DNA of 64,000 bases from Pseudomonas sessilinigenes (GTDB taxonomy: Bacteria > Pseudomonadota > Gammaproteobacteria > Pseudomonadales > Pseudomonadaceae): positions 6,771,001 to 6,835,000 of the forward strand of contig NZ_CP027706.1 of assembly GCF_003850565.1 (NCBI RefSeq). Direction: 5' to 3'. The notes beneath the pieces are model-generated. The model was not told the DNA's origin. It ran no database searches and saw only the letters and a program-made list of their open reading frames with translations. Position numbers and translations under genes: made by a program. Below are positions 47,869-55,527 of the stretch, one piece after another (the first letter of the stretch is position 1; each line of letters opens with the position of its first letter).

Positions 47869-48459
47869 ATGTCCGTTCCAAAGACGATGTTTCAACTCAG
47901 CGGTCGTGGTTATGCGGCGGCCAACTTGAGCCACGCGACCCTTGTGATCATCGACGCCCAGAAAGAGTACCTCAGCGGCCCCCTGGCCCTGTCCGGCATG
48001 GATGCTGCGGTAGCCAACATCCGCCAACTGCTGGCAGCGGCCCGTGCCGCCGGTCGGCCCATCGTGCATGTGCGCCATCTCGGTACCGTCGGCGGCCTGT
48101 TCGACCCCCAGGGCGAACGCGGCGAGTTCATCCCAGGCCTTGAACCCCAGGGTGACGAAACCATCATCGGCAAGCTGCTGCCCAGCGCGTTCCATGGCAC
48201 CGAACTGGAAAAACGCCTGCAGGATCTCGGCTCGCTGGACCTGATCGTGGCCGGTTTCATGAGCCATTCCAGCGTCAGCACCACCGTGCGCGCGGCAAAG
48301 AACCTGGGCTTTCGCTGCACCCTGGTGGAAGATGCCTGCGCCACCCGCGACCTGCCCCACAAAGGCGGCATCCTCAGTGCCGAACACGTCCAGCAGACCG
48401 AAATGGCGATCATGGCCGACAACTTCGCTACCCTCGCCCTGACGGCCAGCCTGATCTGA
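47869..48459 (+). CDS. Isochorismatase-fold hydrolase with Ser in place of the catalytic Cys
   Basis: 196-residue protein of the isochorismatase/nicotinamidase superfamily. The catalytic Asp is D29 (LVIIDAQKEY) and the cis-peptide loop is GFMSHSSVSTTVRAA (129-143). In cysteine hydrolases this loop reads GxMTHxCVxxT; here position 135 is Ser, so no nucleophilic Cys is in place. The gene may therefore be an isochorismatase-type enzyme without a Cys, or act by another mechanism. Divergent from prmB, 240 bases away. Confidence 0.85.
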   Translation: MSVPKTMFQLSGRGYAAANLSHATLVIIDAQKEYLSGPLALSGMDAAVANIRQLLAAARAAGRPIVHVRHLGTVGGLFDPQGERGEFIPGLEPQGDETIIGKLLPSAFHGTELEKRLQDLGSLDLIVAGFMSHSSVSTTVRAAKNLGFRCTLVEDACATRDLPHKGGILSAEHVQQTEMAIMADNFATLALTASLI

Positions 48460-48587
48460 TCGTCCCTGATGAGCGGCTGATCGCCGCTCATCCATGAATG
48501 CCTCGCATTTGCAGCAATTACCCGAGCCTCAGGAACCACCCGAGCAACTTCCGGTCGAAGGGCCGATACCCACTGAGGAAGGTCGGA

Positions 48588-48908
48588 ATGAAGATATCCG
48601 ATGGTTTTGACGCACGTCGGCTGCGGCCCAAGAGCCCGCGGAACTGGCGCCTGCGCTTGGGAGCGGCATTCTCCGCGTTGCTGGCGACCTGCGGCATCCT
48701 GCTGGCGATGGCCGGCGTCGCGAGCCTGCTCGGACGCATCCCCGCGCTGGGCGAGGTCAACGCCCGCCCTCTGGGCTCGACGATCATCCTCCTGCTCGGC
48801 CTGGTGGTGCTGTATATCGGCATCCGCCTATGGCGCCGCTGCCGCCGCCGCATGCGCCAGCCACTCGCGCTGAACATGGCTCCACACCTGATGAAAAAAC
48901 ACGACTGA
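48588..48908 (+). CDS. Small membrane protein, hypothetical
   Basis: 106-residue protein with two hydrophobic helices (about 24-46 and 62-82) between strongly basic ends (RRLRPKSPRNWRLR and LWRRCRRRMRQ). ATG 48588 follows GAGGAAGG; a longer open frame upstream is not hydrophobic or conserved-looking. No family recognised. Likely inner membrane. It is followed by a hairpin and then smr. Confidence 0.7.
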   Translation: MKISDGFDARRLRPKSPRNWRLRLGAAFSALLATCGILLAMAGVASLLGRIPALGEVNARPLGSTIILLLGLVVLYIGIRLWRRCRRRMRQPLALNMAPHLMKKHD

Positions 48909-48914
48909 CACTTC

Positions 48915-48937
48915 CAAGGCGCAATTTACGCGCCTTG
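48915..48937 (+). terminator. Hairpin after the small membrane gene
   Basis: Perfect 8-bp stem CAAGGCGC (48915-48922) / GCGCCTTG (48930-48937), 7-base AT-rich loop, 6 bases after the stop; no T-run. Confidence 0.55.
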
Positions 48938-48983
48938 CTGCGTGCCGACTTGGGTAAACTAGCCGCCCTTCGCGGAGGCTGAC

Positions 48984-49541
48984 ATGCAAGACGACGACTT
49001 TTCCCTGTTCAAGAACGAGATGCGCGGCATCAAGCCGATCAAGCATGATCGTGCCGAAACAGGCAAACCCAAGACCGATCAGGCGCAGATCGCCAAGCTG
49101 CGCCAGGCCGCCACCATTCGTAGCGAAACCACCACGGTGGACGGACTGTCCGACCAGTTCGTGATCGATGTGGGTCCTGAAGATGAGCTGATGTGGGCCC
49201 GTGACGGCGTCCAGGACAGCCAGATGCGCAAGCTGAAATTGGCCCAGATTCCCTTTGAAGGTAGCCTCGACCTACACGGAATGACCGTGGAAAAGGCTCG
49301 AGAAACCCTCTGGGCGTTTCTTGCCGAAGCCACCAAGCTGGAGGTTCGCTGCGTACGGGTCACCCACGGCAAGGCCGTGCGCCTGGATGGCAAGCGCCCC
49401 ATGATCAAGAGCCATGTCAACACCTGGCTGCGCCAGCATCCACAGGTACTGGGCTTTGCCTCGTGCCAGGCCAAGCACGGCGGTACCGGAGCGCTGTACG
49501 TGATGCTCAAACGCACCATGATGGAAGGCCGCGACGAATAA
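48984..49541 (+). CDS. Smr-domain protein (SmrA/YfcN-like nuclease)
   Basis: 185-residue protein with a C-terminal small MutS-related domain (about 90-180): [21 protein letters not shown], and [12 protein letters not shown]. In E. coli related Smr proteins are DNA or ribosome-associated nucleases (SmrB cleaves mRNA at collided ribosomes). GGAGG lies upstream of ATG 48984. Which of SmrA or SmrB it matches is not clear from this sequence. folE follows 76 bases downstream. Confidence 0.88.
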   Translation: MQDDDFSLFKNEMRGIKPIKHDRAETGKPKTDQAQIAKLRQAATIRSETTTVDGLSDQFVIDVGPEDELMWARDGVQDSQMRKLKLAQIPFEGSLDLHGMTVEKARETLWAFLAEATKLEVRCVRVTHGKAVRLDGKRPMIKSHVNTWLRQHPQVLGFASCQAKHGGTGALYVMLKRTMMEGRDE

Positions 49542-49617
49542 AGGCGCTGCGTCACGCTTGCAGCGCCGTGCCCGCCACCGTACCCTTGCCCTTTGCGTAA
49601 ATCCCACAGGTAGTTTC

Positions 49618-50163
49618 ATGTCCCTGGAACAGAATTACACCGCGATCCTCGGCCAACTGGGCGAGGACGTCTCCCGCGAGGGCCTGCTCGATACGCCCAA
49701 GCGCGCCGCCAAAGCCATGCAGTATCTTTGCCGCGGTTATGCACAAACCCTGGAAGAAGTCACCAACGGTGCCTTGTTCAGCTCCGACAACAGCGAAATG
49801 GTGCTGGTCAAGGACATCGAGCTCTACTCGCTGTGCGAACACCACCTGCTGCCTTTCATCGGCAAGGCCCATGTGGCCTACATCCCTAGCGGCAAGGTCC
49901 TGGGGCTGTCGAAGGTCGCGCGCATCGTCGACATGTACGCTCGTCGCCTGCAGATCCAGGAAAACCTCAGCCGGCAGATCGCCGACGCCGTCCAGCAAGT
50001 GACCGGCGCCCTGGGCGTGGCCGTGGTGATCGAAGCCAAGCACATGTGCATGATGATGCGCGGTGTGGAGAAGCAGAACTCGTCGATGATCACCTCGGTG
50101 ATGCTCGGCGAATTCCGCGAGAATGCCGCGACCCGTAGCGAGTTCCTCAGCCTGATCAAGTGA
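49618..50163 (+). CDS. folE: GTP cyclohydrolase I
   Basis: Forms dihydroneopterin triphosphate from GTP, first step of folate (and pterin) synthesis. The 181-residue product starts [15 protein letters not shown]. Zinc-binding Cys/His appear in [10 protein letters not shown] (about 69) and HMCMMMRG (about 138), and GLSKVARIV is the family signature. An open frame further upstream has no conserved residues. Followed by a clear intrinsic terminator. Confidence 0.95.
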   Translation: MSLEQNYTAILGQLGEDVSREGLLDTPKRAAKAMQYLCRGYAQTLEEVTNGALFSSDNSEMVLVKDIELYSLCEHHLLPFIGKAHVAYIPSGKVLGLSKVARIVDMYARRLQIQENLSRQIADAVQQVTGALGVAVVIEAKHMCMMMRGVEKQNSSMITSVMLGEFRENAATRSEFLSLIK

Positions 50164-50181
50164 CGGGCGGAGAGTGAAAAG

Positions 50182-50207
50182 ACCGGCGTTGATCGCCGGT
50201 TTTTTTT
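50182..50207 (+). terminator. Intrinsic terminator of folE
   Basis: ACCGGCG (50182-50188) / CGCCGGT (50194-50200), 5-base loop, followed by eight T. It begins 19 bases after the folE stop. Confidence 0.92.
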
Positions 50208-50265
50208 CGCCTGGCAAAAATCAGGTAAGCTGCCGCCCCTTCATTCATGGGCAAGAGGCAACACC

Positions 50266-50637
50266 GTGATCGTCAAAGCGCTGCGAGTCGGCCTGGGCCA
50301 ACTCATCATTTTCATCGACTTCATCACCCGCCCGCGCAAGCAAAAGCGCAGCGCCGCCGCCCAGGCCCAGGTCGAACAGGCCGCCAAGGGCCTGAGCCTG
50401 TACCAGTTCCACGCCTGCCCCTTCTGCGTGAAAACCCGCCGTACCTTGCACCGCCTGAACGTGCCGGTGGCACTGCATGACGCCAAGAACAACCCGCAGG
50501 ACCGCCAGGCCTTGCTGGAGCAAGGCGGCAAGATCAAGGTGCCGTGCCTGCGCATCGAGGAAAACGGCCAGACCACCTGGATGTATGAATCCAAGGTGAT
50601 CATCGACTACCTGAACCAGCGTTTTTCCGCCGCCTGA
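50266..50637 (+). CDS. Glutaredoxin/GST N-terminal-domain protein
   Basis: 123-residue thioredoxin-fold protein with redox motif CPFC at about residues 51-54 (FHACPFCVKTRRTLHRL) and the GST-like glutathione-binding stretch KVPCLRI and ESKVIIDYL. A hydrophobic N-terminal helix (about 3-22) may attach it to the membrane. The start is GTG 50266, with AGAGG 7 bases upstream. Convergent with the following GST gene. Confidence 0.86.
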   Translation: MIVKALRVGLGQLIIFIDFITRPRKQKRSAAAQAQVEQAAKGLSLYQFHACPFCVKTRRTLHRLNVPVALHDAKNNPQDRQALLEQGGKIKVPCLRIEENGQTTWMYESKVIIDYLNQRFSAA

Positions 50638-50683
50638 ATCCTCCGGCGGACGAGCCCGGCACCTGCCTGATGCCGGGCCACGC

Positions 50684-51286
50684 TCAGTCGAGCATCGCCA
50701 CGTGCCGCGGATGGCTCGCCACCCGTTGCATCCAGGCCTGGATGCCAGGGTAGCGAGCCAGGTCGAAACCGCCTTCATGGGCCACGTGGGTATAGGCATA
50801 CAAGGCAATGTCGGCGATGGAATAGTGTTCGCCCACCAGGTATGGCGTACGGCTCAACTGCTTCTCCATCACATCCAGCGCCTTGTAGCCACGCTTGTGC
50901 AGCTTCAGGTATTCCTCCTCGCGCTCCTGGGGCAGTCCTTCGTAGAGCTTGATGAAACGCGCCACGGCGATGTAGGGCTCATGGCTGTACTGCTCGAAGA
51001 ACTGCCATTGCAGGACCTGGGTACGTAGCCGCGGCTCGCTGGGCAGGAACCGGCTGCCATCGGCGAGAAAGTTGAGGATTGCATTGGACTCCCACAAGCA
51101 GGTGCCATCCTCGAGTTCCAGGACCGGGATCTTGCCATTGGGGTTCTTCGCCAGGAATGCCTCGGTCTGGGTATCCCCACCCAGAATATCCACGGCCTGC
51201 CATTCATAGGGCAACCCCAGCAGATTGAGCATCAGTTTGATCTTGTAGCAGTTGCCCGAACGATAATCGCCATAAACCTTGTACAT
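50684..51286 (-). CDS. Glutathione S-transferase family protein
   Basis: 200-residue GST: N-terminal thioredoxin-like domain (MYKVYGDYRSGNCYKIKLML; NPNGKIPVLELEDG; LWESNAILNFLA) and C-terminal helical domain (YSIADIALYAYTHVA is the N-capping motif). Tyr/Ser near the N-terminus would activate glutathione. Substrate unknown. It starts 20 bases after the aminotransferase stop on the same strand, so co-transcription is likely. Confidence 0.88.
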   Translation of the reverse strand: MYKVYGDYRSGNCYKIKLMLNLLGLPYEWQAVDILGGDTQTEAFLAKNPNGKIPVLELEDGTCLWESNAILNFLADGSRFLPSEPRLRTQVLQWQFFEQYSHEPYIAVARFIKLYEGLPQEREEEYLKLHKRGYKALDVMEKQLSRTPYLVGEHYSIADIALYAYTHVAHEGGFDLARYPGIQAWMQRVASHPRHVAMLD

Positions 51287-51305
51287 GGCCCTCCCCTTGG
51301 GCTGC

Positions 51306-52463
51306 CTATGCAGCCTGTGCTTGACGTATCACGGTGGCCAGCCGCTTGAGGCCTTCATCCAGCCGTGCTGGATCGATATGGCTGAAATTCAACCGCAGAT
51401 GCCCGTGATTCTGCTCCGGATCGGAAAAGAACGGCTCACCGGGCATGAATGCGACGTCGCGCTCCAGCGCCGCCCCAAGCAAAGTGCGGGTGTCCAGCGG
51501 CTGTTTCAAGCTCAACCAGAAAAACAATCCACCCTGGGGCACCTGCCAATCGGCCAGGTCGGCGAAATGAACCTGCAAAGCTGCCTGGAACGCATCACGG
51601 CGCTGACGATAGAAACCGCGCAATGCCTCCAGGTGCAACTGGAACTTGGTGCTGCCGATCCATTGCATGGCCTGCCATTGACCGAAGCGGTTGGTGTGCA
51701 GGTCGGCCGACTGTTTCAGACGCAACAAGTGTGGGAACAGGTCCGCACTGGCGATCAGATAACCCACCCGCAGCCCAGGCAGCAGGGTCTTGGACACCGT
51801 CCCGCTGTAGATCCAACTGGCCTTTTTCAAGCGGCTGGCAATCGGCGTGGCACTGCCACCGTCGAAGGTCAGTTCACGATAGGGCTCATCCTCGATCAGG
51901 GTGACCTCGAACTCATCCAGCAAGGCCGCCACGGCATCGCGCTTGGCTTCGCTGTAGCGCACCGCCGACGGATTCTGGAAGGTCGGGATCAAATACACGA
52001 ATGCCGGACGATGCTGCTCCAGGCAAGCCCGCATCCGCGCCAGGTCGGGGCCATCGGCCTGTAGCGGCACGGTCAGGCACTGGGCGCCGAACAGCTGGAA
52101 GATTTGCAGGGCCGCAAGGTAAGTCGGGGCCTCCAGCATGATCTCGGTGCCCTTGTCGATGTACAGCTTGGCCGCCAGGTCGAGGGCCTGCTGGGAACCA
52201 CTGACTACCAAAACCTGGCTGGCCGTACAGGGCAGGCCGAGTTGGCGCGCCTGTTCCGCCAGGGCCTCGCGCAATTGCGGCTCGCCCTCGCTCATGCCGT
52301 ACTGGCCAATCGTGTGGGGCGCATCCTGCCACTGCACATGGGGCAGCATCGCCTCGGCCGGCAACCCACCGGCAAACGACATCACCTCCGGACGCTGGGC
52401 CGCGGCAAGAATTTCACGGATCAAGGAGCTTTTGAGGCGCGACACACGTTCGGAGAAAGCCAT
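51306..52463 (-). CDS. PLP-dependent aminotransferase (fold type I)
   Basis: 385-residue enzyme related to 2-aminoadipate/aromatic aminotransferases (MocR-like C-terminal domains without a DNA-binding part). MSFAGGLPAEAMLP is the N-terminal substrate segment, PTFQNPSAVRYS the cofactor region, and the PLP-lysine lies in GTVSKTLLPGLRVGY (about 230). ATG 52463 gives MAFSERVSRLKSS; an ATG 39 bases earlier is less likely. It is divergent from the MarR gene and shares the operator region, so the regulator probably controls it. Confidence 0.88.
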   Translation of the reverse strand: MAFSERVSRLKSSLIREILAAAQRPEVMSFAGGLPAEAMLPHVQWQDAPHTIGQYGMSEGEPQLREALAEQARQLGLPCTASQVLVVSGSQQALDLAAKLYIDKGTEIMLEAPTYLAALQIFQLFGAQCLTVPLQADGPDLARMRACLEQHRPAFVYLIPTFQNPSAVRYSEAKRDAVAALLDEFEVTLIEDEPYRELTFDGGSATPIASRLKKASWIYSGTVSKTLLPGLRVGYLIASADLFPHLLRLKQSADLHTNRFGQWQAMQWIGSTKFQLHLEALRGFYRQRRDAFQAALQVHFADLADWQVPQGGLFFWLSLKQPLDTRTLLGAALERDVAFMPGEPFFSDPEQNHGHLRLNFSHIDPARLDEGLKRLATVIRQAQAA

Positions 52464-52497
52464 AAAGATCACCGCTAGCGAAGGTTGGAGGGAATAC

Positions 52498-52512
52498 GTC
52501 AAACTGGTTGAC
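52498..52512. promoter_or_regulatory. MarR-type operator 1
   Basis: Perfect inverted repeat GTCAA-N5-TTGAC, within the 82 bases between the divergent aminotransferase and MarR starts. Same arms and flanks (ACGTCAA...TTGACC) as operator 2; centres 42 bases apart, about four helical turns. Confidence 0.8.
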
Positions 52513-52539
52513 CAAAATTACGCCGGCTTTTGCAGATAC

Positions 52540-52554
52540 GTCAATATGATTGAC
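52540..52554. promoter_or_regulatory. MarR-type operator 2, overlapping the marR start codon
   Basis: GTCAA (52540-52544), spacer TATGA, TTGAC (52550-52554). The ATG of the regulator (52546-52548) lies inside the spacer, so repressor binding would cover its own start. Confidence 0.8.
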
Positions 52555-52989
52555 CTTACCCAGCCAACCTCGCAGCAAACCGCCATGGAAGCCTTCTTCT
52601 TCGGTTACCAGGCCTTTACCGCCAAAGCCGACGAAATGCTCGAACGCCGTGGCTTGAATCGCGTGCACCAGCGCATCGTGTTCTTCATCGCTCGCTATCC
52701 AGGGCTGAGCGTGAAAGAACTGCTGGCCTTGCTGGGGGTCAGCAAGCAGGCCTTGAACACCCCCTTGCGCCAACTGATGGAAATGCACCTGGTCGATAGC
52801 GCCGCGCCCGCCTCTGACAAACGCAAACGCCTGCTGGAACTGACCGACGAGGGTGCGCGTTTCGAACAATCCTTGCGCCGCGAGCAAGTCAAGCTGCTGC
52901 AACGGGCCTTCAGCTTAGCCGGGGAAGATGCCGTCAATGGCTGGTTGGCGGTGAACCAGGCGCTAGCCGGCAAAACGGCCGACGACTGA
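52546..52989 (+). CDS. MarR-family transcriptional regulator
   Basis: 147-residue winged-helix regulator. Helix-turn-helix is LSVKELLALLGVSKQALNTPLRQL (about 55-78), and the wing includes SDKRKRLLELTDEG. ATG 52546 gives MIDLTQPTSQQTAMEAF; the frame is open further upstream into the aminotransferase, but the operator layout and protein family size favour this start. No strong ribosome site precedes it. Likely represses itself and the divergent aminotransferase-GST pair; ligand unknown. Confidence 0.9.
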   Translation: MIDLTQPTSQQTAMEAFFFGYQAFTAKADEMLERRGLNRVHQRIVFFIARYPGLSVKELLALLGVSKQALNTPLRQLMEMHLVDSAAPASDKRKRLLELTDEGARFEQSLRREQVKLLQRAFSLAGEDAVNGWLAVNQALAGKTADD

Positions 52990-53088
52990 CCTGCCCAGGG
53001 GCGGTCGCTGCCATCTACGCACGCCCCTCCTGATATAGCAGCGTCTTGGGTTTTCTTGCAGACAACTCAAAAAACATTATTTGCATTC

Positions 53089-53100
53089 TTTGTATACAAA
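53089..53100. promoter_or_regulatory. Palindrome TTTGTATACAAA upstream of NCS2 permease
   Basis: Perfect 12-bp palindrome 136 bases before the permease start. Its core TTGTATACAA recurs at 55430-55439 and, with one central change, at 55234-55245, all near purine genes. This form resembles operators of GntR-family (FCD) repressors. Confidence 0.7.
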
Positions 53101-53235
53101 AGCATAATCGCCACGTGTGAGTTCTTGACCCGCAGGTCAATAAACCCCACAAGCCCTGCCTGCCTCAAAGAACCGTTGCCCAACCCCGCGCATCCGGTTC
53201 CGAAAAAACAATAAAACTCTTGAGGAGTACTCGCT

Positions 53236-54585
53236 GTGGAAAGCCGCAAATCCGAAGCCTCGCCGCTCGACCTCTCGCCATCGCCGAACAGCGGCTGGCT
53301 GGAGCGCATCTTCAAACTCAGGTTGCATGGCACCACGGTGAAGACCGAGTTGATTGCCGGGGTGACGACGTTCATCACCATGGCCTACATCATCTTCGTC
53401 AATCCGAACATCATGGCCGACGCCGGTATCGATCATGGCGCAGCGTTCGTCGCCACCTGTATCTCCGCGGCCCTGGGTTGCCTGCTGATGGGGCTCTATG
53501 CCAACTGGCCGGTAGGCCTGGCACCGGGAATGGGACTCAACGCCTTCTTCACCTACACCGTGGTCGGCACCATGGGCTACCACTGGGAAACCGCCCTTGG
53601 TGCGGTATTCATCTCCGGCGTGCTGTTCATGATCCTGACCCTGTCGCGGATCCGCGAATGGCTGCTCAACAGCATTCCCGCCAGCCTGCGCTTCGCCATG
53701 GGCGCCGGAGTCGGGCTGTTCCTCGGCCTGATCGGCCTCAAGACCTCCGGGATCATCGTCGACAGCCCGGCGACCCTGATCAAGCTCGGTTCCCTACGCG
53801 AGCCCGGGCCGCTGCTGGCCGCGGTGTGCTTCCTGATGATCGCCGTGCTCAGCTACCGTCGGGTGTTCGGCGCGATCCTGATCAGCATCATTGCCGTGAC
53901 CCTGGCCGGCTGGGGCCTGGACCTGGTGCACTACAACGGCATCCTCTCCCCGCCGCCAAGCCTGGCGCCGACCTGGATGGCCATGGATGTCGCCGGAGTG
54001 TTCAACGTCAGCATGATCAGCGTGGTCCTGGCGTTCCTGTTCGTGCACATGTTCGATACCGCCGGGACCTTGATGGGCGTGGCCCAGCGCGCCGGACTGG
54101 TGAACCCCGATGGCCGGATCGAAAACCTGTCCCGGGCCCTCAAGGCCGACAGCGCCTCCAGCGTATTTGGCGCAGTGGTCGGCGTGCCGCCCGTCACCAG
54201 CTATGTGGAAAGTGCCGCGGGCGTAGCCGCCGGTGGCCGTACCGGCCTGACCGCCATCACCGTGGGCGTGCTGTTCGTGGCGGCGATGTTCTTCGCCCCG
54301 CTGGCGGGGATGATCCCCGCCTATGCCACCGCCGGCGCGCTGATCTATGTGGCGATGCTGATGATGGGCGGCATGGCCCATATCGATTGGGAAGAAGCCA
54401 CCGACAGCATTCCGGCGATCGTCACCGCGATCATGATGCCCCTGACCTTTTCCGTCGCCGACGGGATCGCCCTGGGTTTCATCACCTACGTAGTGCTCAA
54501 GGCCGGCACCGGCAAGCACAAGGAAATCTCCATCAGCCTGTACGTGCTGTGCGCAATCTTCGTCGCCAAGTTCGTATTCCTGTAG
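53236..54585 (+). CDS. NCS2/AzgA-type purine permease
   Basis: 449-residue inner-membrane permease of the hypoxanthine/guanine/adenine branch (AzgA, COG2252-like), with about 12-14 helices: ITMAYIIFVNPNIMADAG, GMGLNAFFTYTVVG, DTAGTLMGVAQRAG, VVGVPPVTSYVESAAGV. The start is GTG 53236 with AGGAG 9 bases upstream. A TTTGTATACAAA palindrome lies upstream and a T-rich terminator after the stop. It heads the purine island and would bring in purine bases. Confidence 0.92.
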   Translation: MESRKSEASPLDLSPSPNSGWLERIFKLRLHGTTVKTELIAGVTTFITMAYIIFVNPNIMADAGIDHGAAFVATCISAALGCLLMGLYANWPVGLAPGMGLNAFFTYTVVGTMGYHWETALGAVFISGVLFMILTLSRIREWLLNSIPASLRFAMGAGVGLFLGLIGLKTSGIIVDSPATLIKLGSLREPGPLLAAVCFLMIAVLSYRRVFGAILISIIAVTLAGWGLDLVHYNGILSPPPSLAPTWMAMDVAGVFNVSMISVVLAFLFVHMFDTAGTLMGVAQRAGLVNPDGRIENLSRALKADSASSVFGAVVGVPPVTSYVESAAGVAAGGRTGLTAITVGVLFVAAMFFAPLAGMIPAYATAGALIYVAMLMMGGMAHIDWEEATDSIPAIVTAIMMPLTFSVADGIALGFITYVVLKAGTGKHKEISISLYVLCAIFVAKFVFL

Positions 54586-54603
54586 TCCCAGGCCCCGGCC
54601 GCC

Positions 54604-54633
54604 AAGCCCCGTCCCGTTGGATGGGGCTTTTTT
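54604..54633 (+). terminator. Intrinsic terminator of the NCS2 permease
   Basis: AAGCCCC (54604-54610) / GGGGCTT (54623-54629) followed by T-run, 19 bases after the permease stop. Confidence 0.82.
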
Positions 54634-54675
54634 CATGGAGCACCAGCCACACGACGGCAAGCCCTGGCTGCAGGC

Positions 54676-54703
54676 AAAAAAAAGCCCGCAGTGTGGGGCG
54701 GGC
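54676..54703 (-). terminator. Intrinsic terminator of uraH
   Basis: On the minus strand: stem GCCCGC/GCGGGC (54684-54689 with 54698-54703), then eight T. It lies 46 bases after the uraH stop. Confidence 0.82.
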
Positions 54704-54748
54704 AAGGACCAAAGAAAGCTATTTGCGCAGGATTCTTGGGGGAAAGTC

Positions 54749-55102
54749 CTAGCTTCCTCGATAGGTCGAATAGCTGTAGGGCGAAATCAGCAGCGGCACG
54801 TGGTAGTGATCCTGCTCGGCGCTGATGCCGAAGCGCAGCACCACCACATCGAGGAATGCCGGCTCCGGCAACTGCACACCGCGGGCGCGGTAGTAATCAC
54901 CAGCATGGAAGTGCAACTGGTAGACGCCGCTGCGGTAGTCATCGCCCTGCAGCAACGGTGCATCGCAGCGACCGTCGCTGTTGGTGACGGCGGTGGCGAC
55001 CGGCTCCAGCTGAGCCCCTTCGACCCGATACAGCTCGATCTTGATGGCGCTGCCAGGGCAGCCAAGTGCGGCATCCAAAACGTGTGTAGTCAAACGTCCC
55101 AT
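54749..55102 (-). CDS. uraH: 5-hydroxyisourate hydrolase
   Basis: Transthyretin-related enzyme that hydrolyses 5-hydroxyisourate to OHCU after urate oxidation; usually a tetramer. The 117-residue product begins MGRLTTHVLDAALG (catalytic His in THVLD) and ends with the family signature YRGS. HYHVPLLISPYSYSTYRGS contains the second active-site His. It is divergent from puuE with 425 bases between, which carries two palindromic sites. Confidence 0.95.
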   Translation of the reverse strand: MGRLTTHVLDAALGCPGSAIKIELYRVEGAQLEPVATAVTNSDGRCDAPLLQGDDYRSGVYQLHFHAGDYYRARGVQLPEPAFLDVVVLRFGISAEQDHYHVPLLISPYSYSTYRGS

Positions 55103-55233
55103 TGATTCTGCGTGCCTGTCGCGCCGTGCGCTTCAGGGCTCGCGCCTCCCGAAGTCAGTGAGTGAAGGGAAGCCACAGCATCGACAGCGAGAAAGACTGT
55201 GGCAGGTGCACAATTAAGACATTTTCAATAAAA

Positions 55234-55245
55234 ATTGTACACAAT
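55234..55245. promoter_or_regulatory. ATTGTACACAAT near-palindrome (uraH side)
   Basis: Matches TTGTAYACAA with one asymmetric central pair; 132 bases before the uraH start. Second member of the shared purine motif. Confidence 0.62.
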
Positions 55246-55429
55246 AATAATCACAAATATTCGCCTCGCCGCACAGGCTTTCGATAGCCTGCGGATCTTC
55301 TGCAAAACCACAGCAACAGACGACTTGCCATTCATTACCTGACTGCTTGGGCAAGTTTCTTGCAGAGCATTCCAGTACCGATAAAAGCGGAAAAATGCAA
55401 AAAAACGGGCTTACAAACTGAATATAAAG

Positions 55430-55439
55430 TTGTATACAA
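55430..55439. promoter_or_regulatory. TTGTATACAA palindrome (puuE side)
   Basis: Perfect 10-bp palindrome 89 bases before the puuE start; same core as at 53089-53100. Confidence 0.68.
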
Positions 55440-55527
55440 TCAAGCCATCGCAGTGACGCCCACCTGGCTTCCCCCGACTTCAGGTCCCGCCACGCCACCG
55501 TTATCACGAACAAGAAGGAAGACTGCA

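Larger units (their letters stand above)
55103..55527. other. uraH/puuE divergent regulatory region
   Basis: 425 bases, AT-rich compared with the coding sequence (55200-55440), with no convincing ORF. It carries the two palindromes listed next and should hold promoters for both directions. An open frame running into puuE from 55360 has no conserved sequence before the chosen start. Confidence 0.65.
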
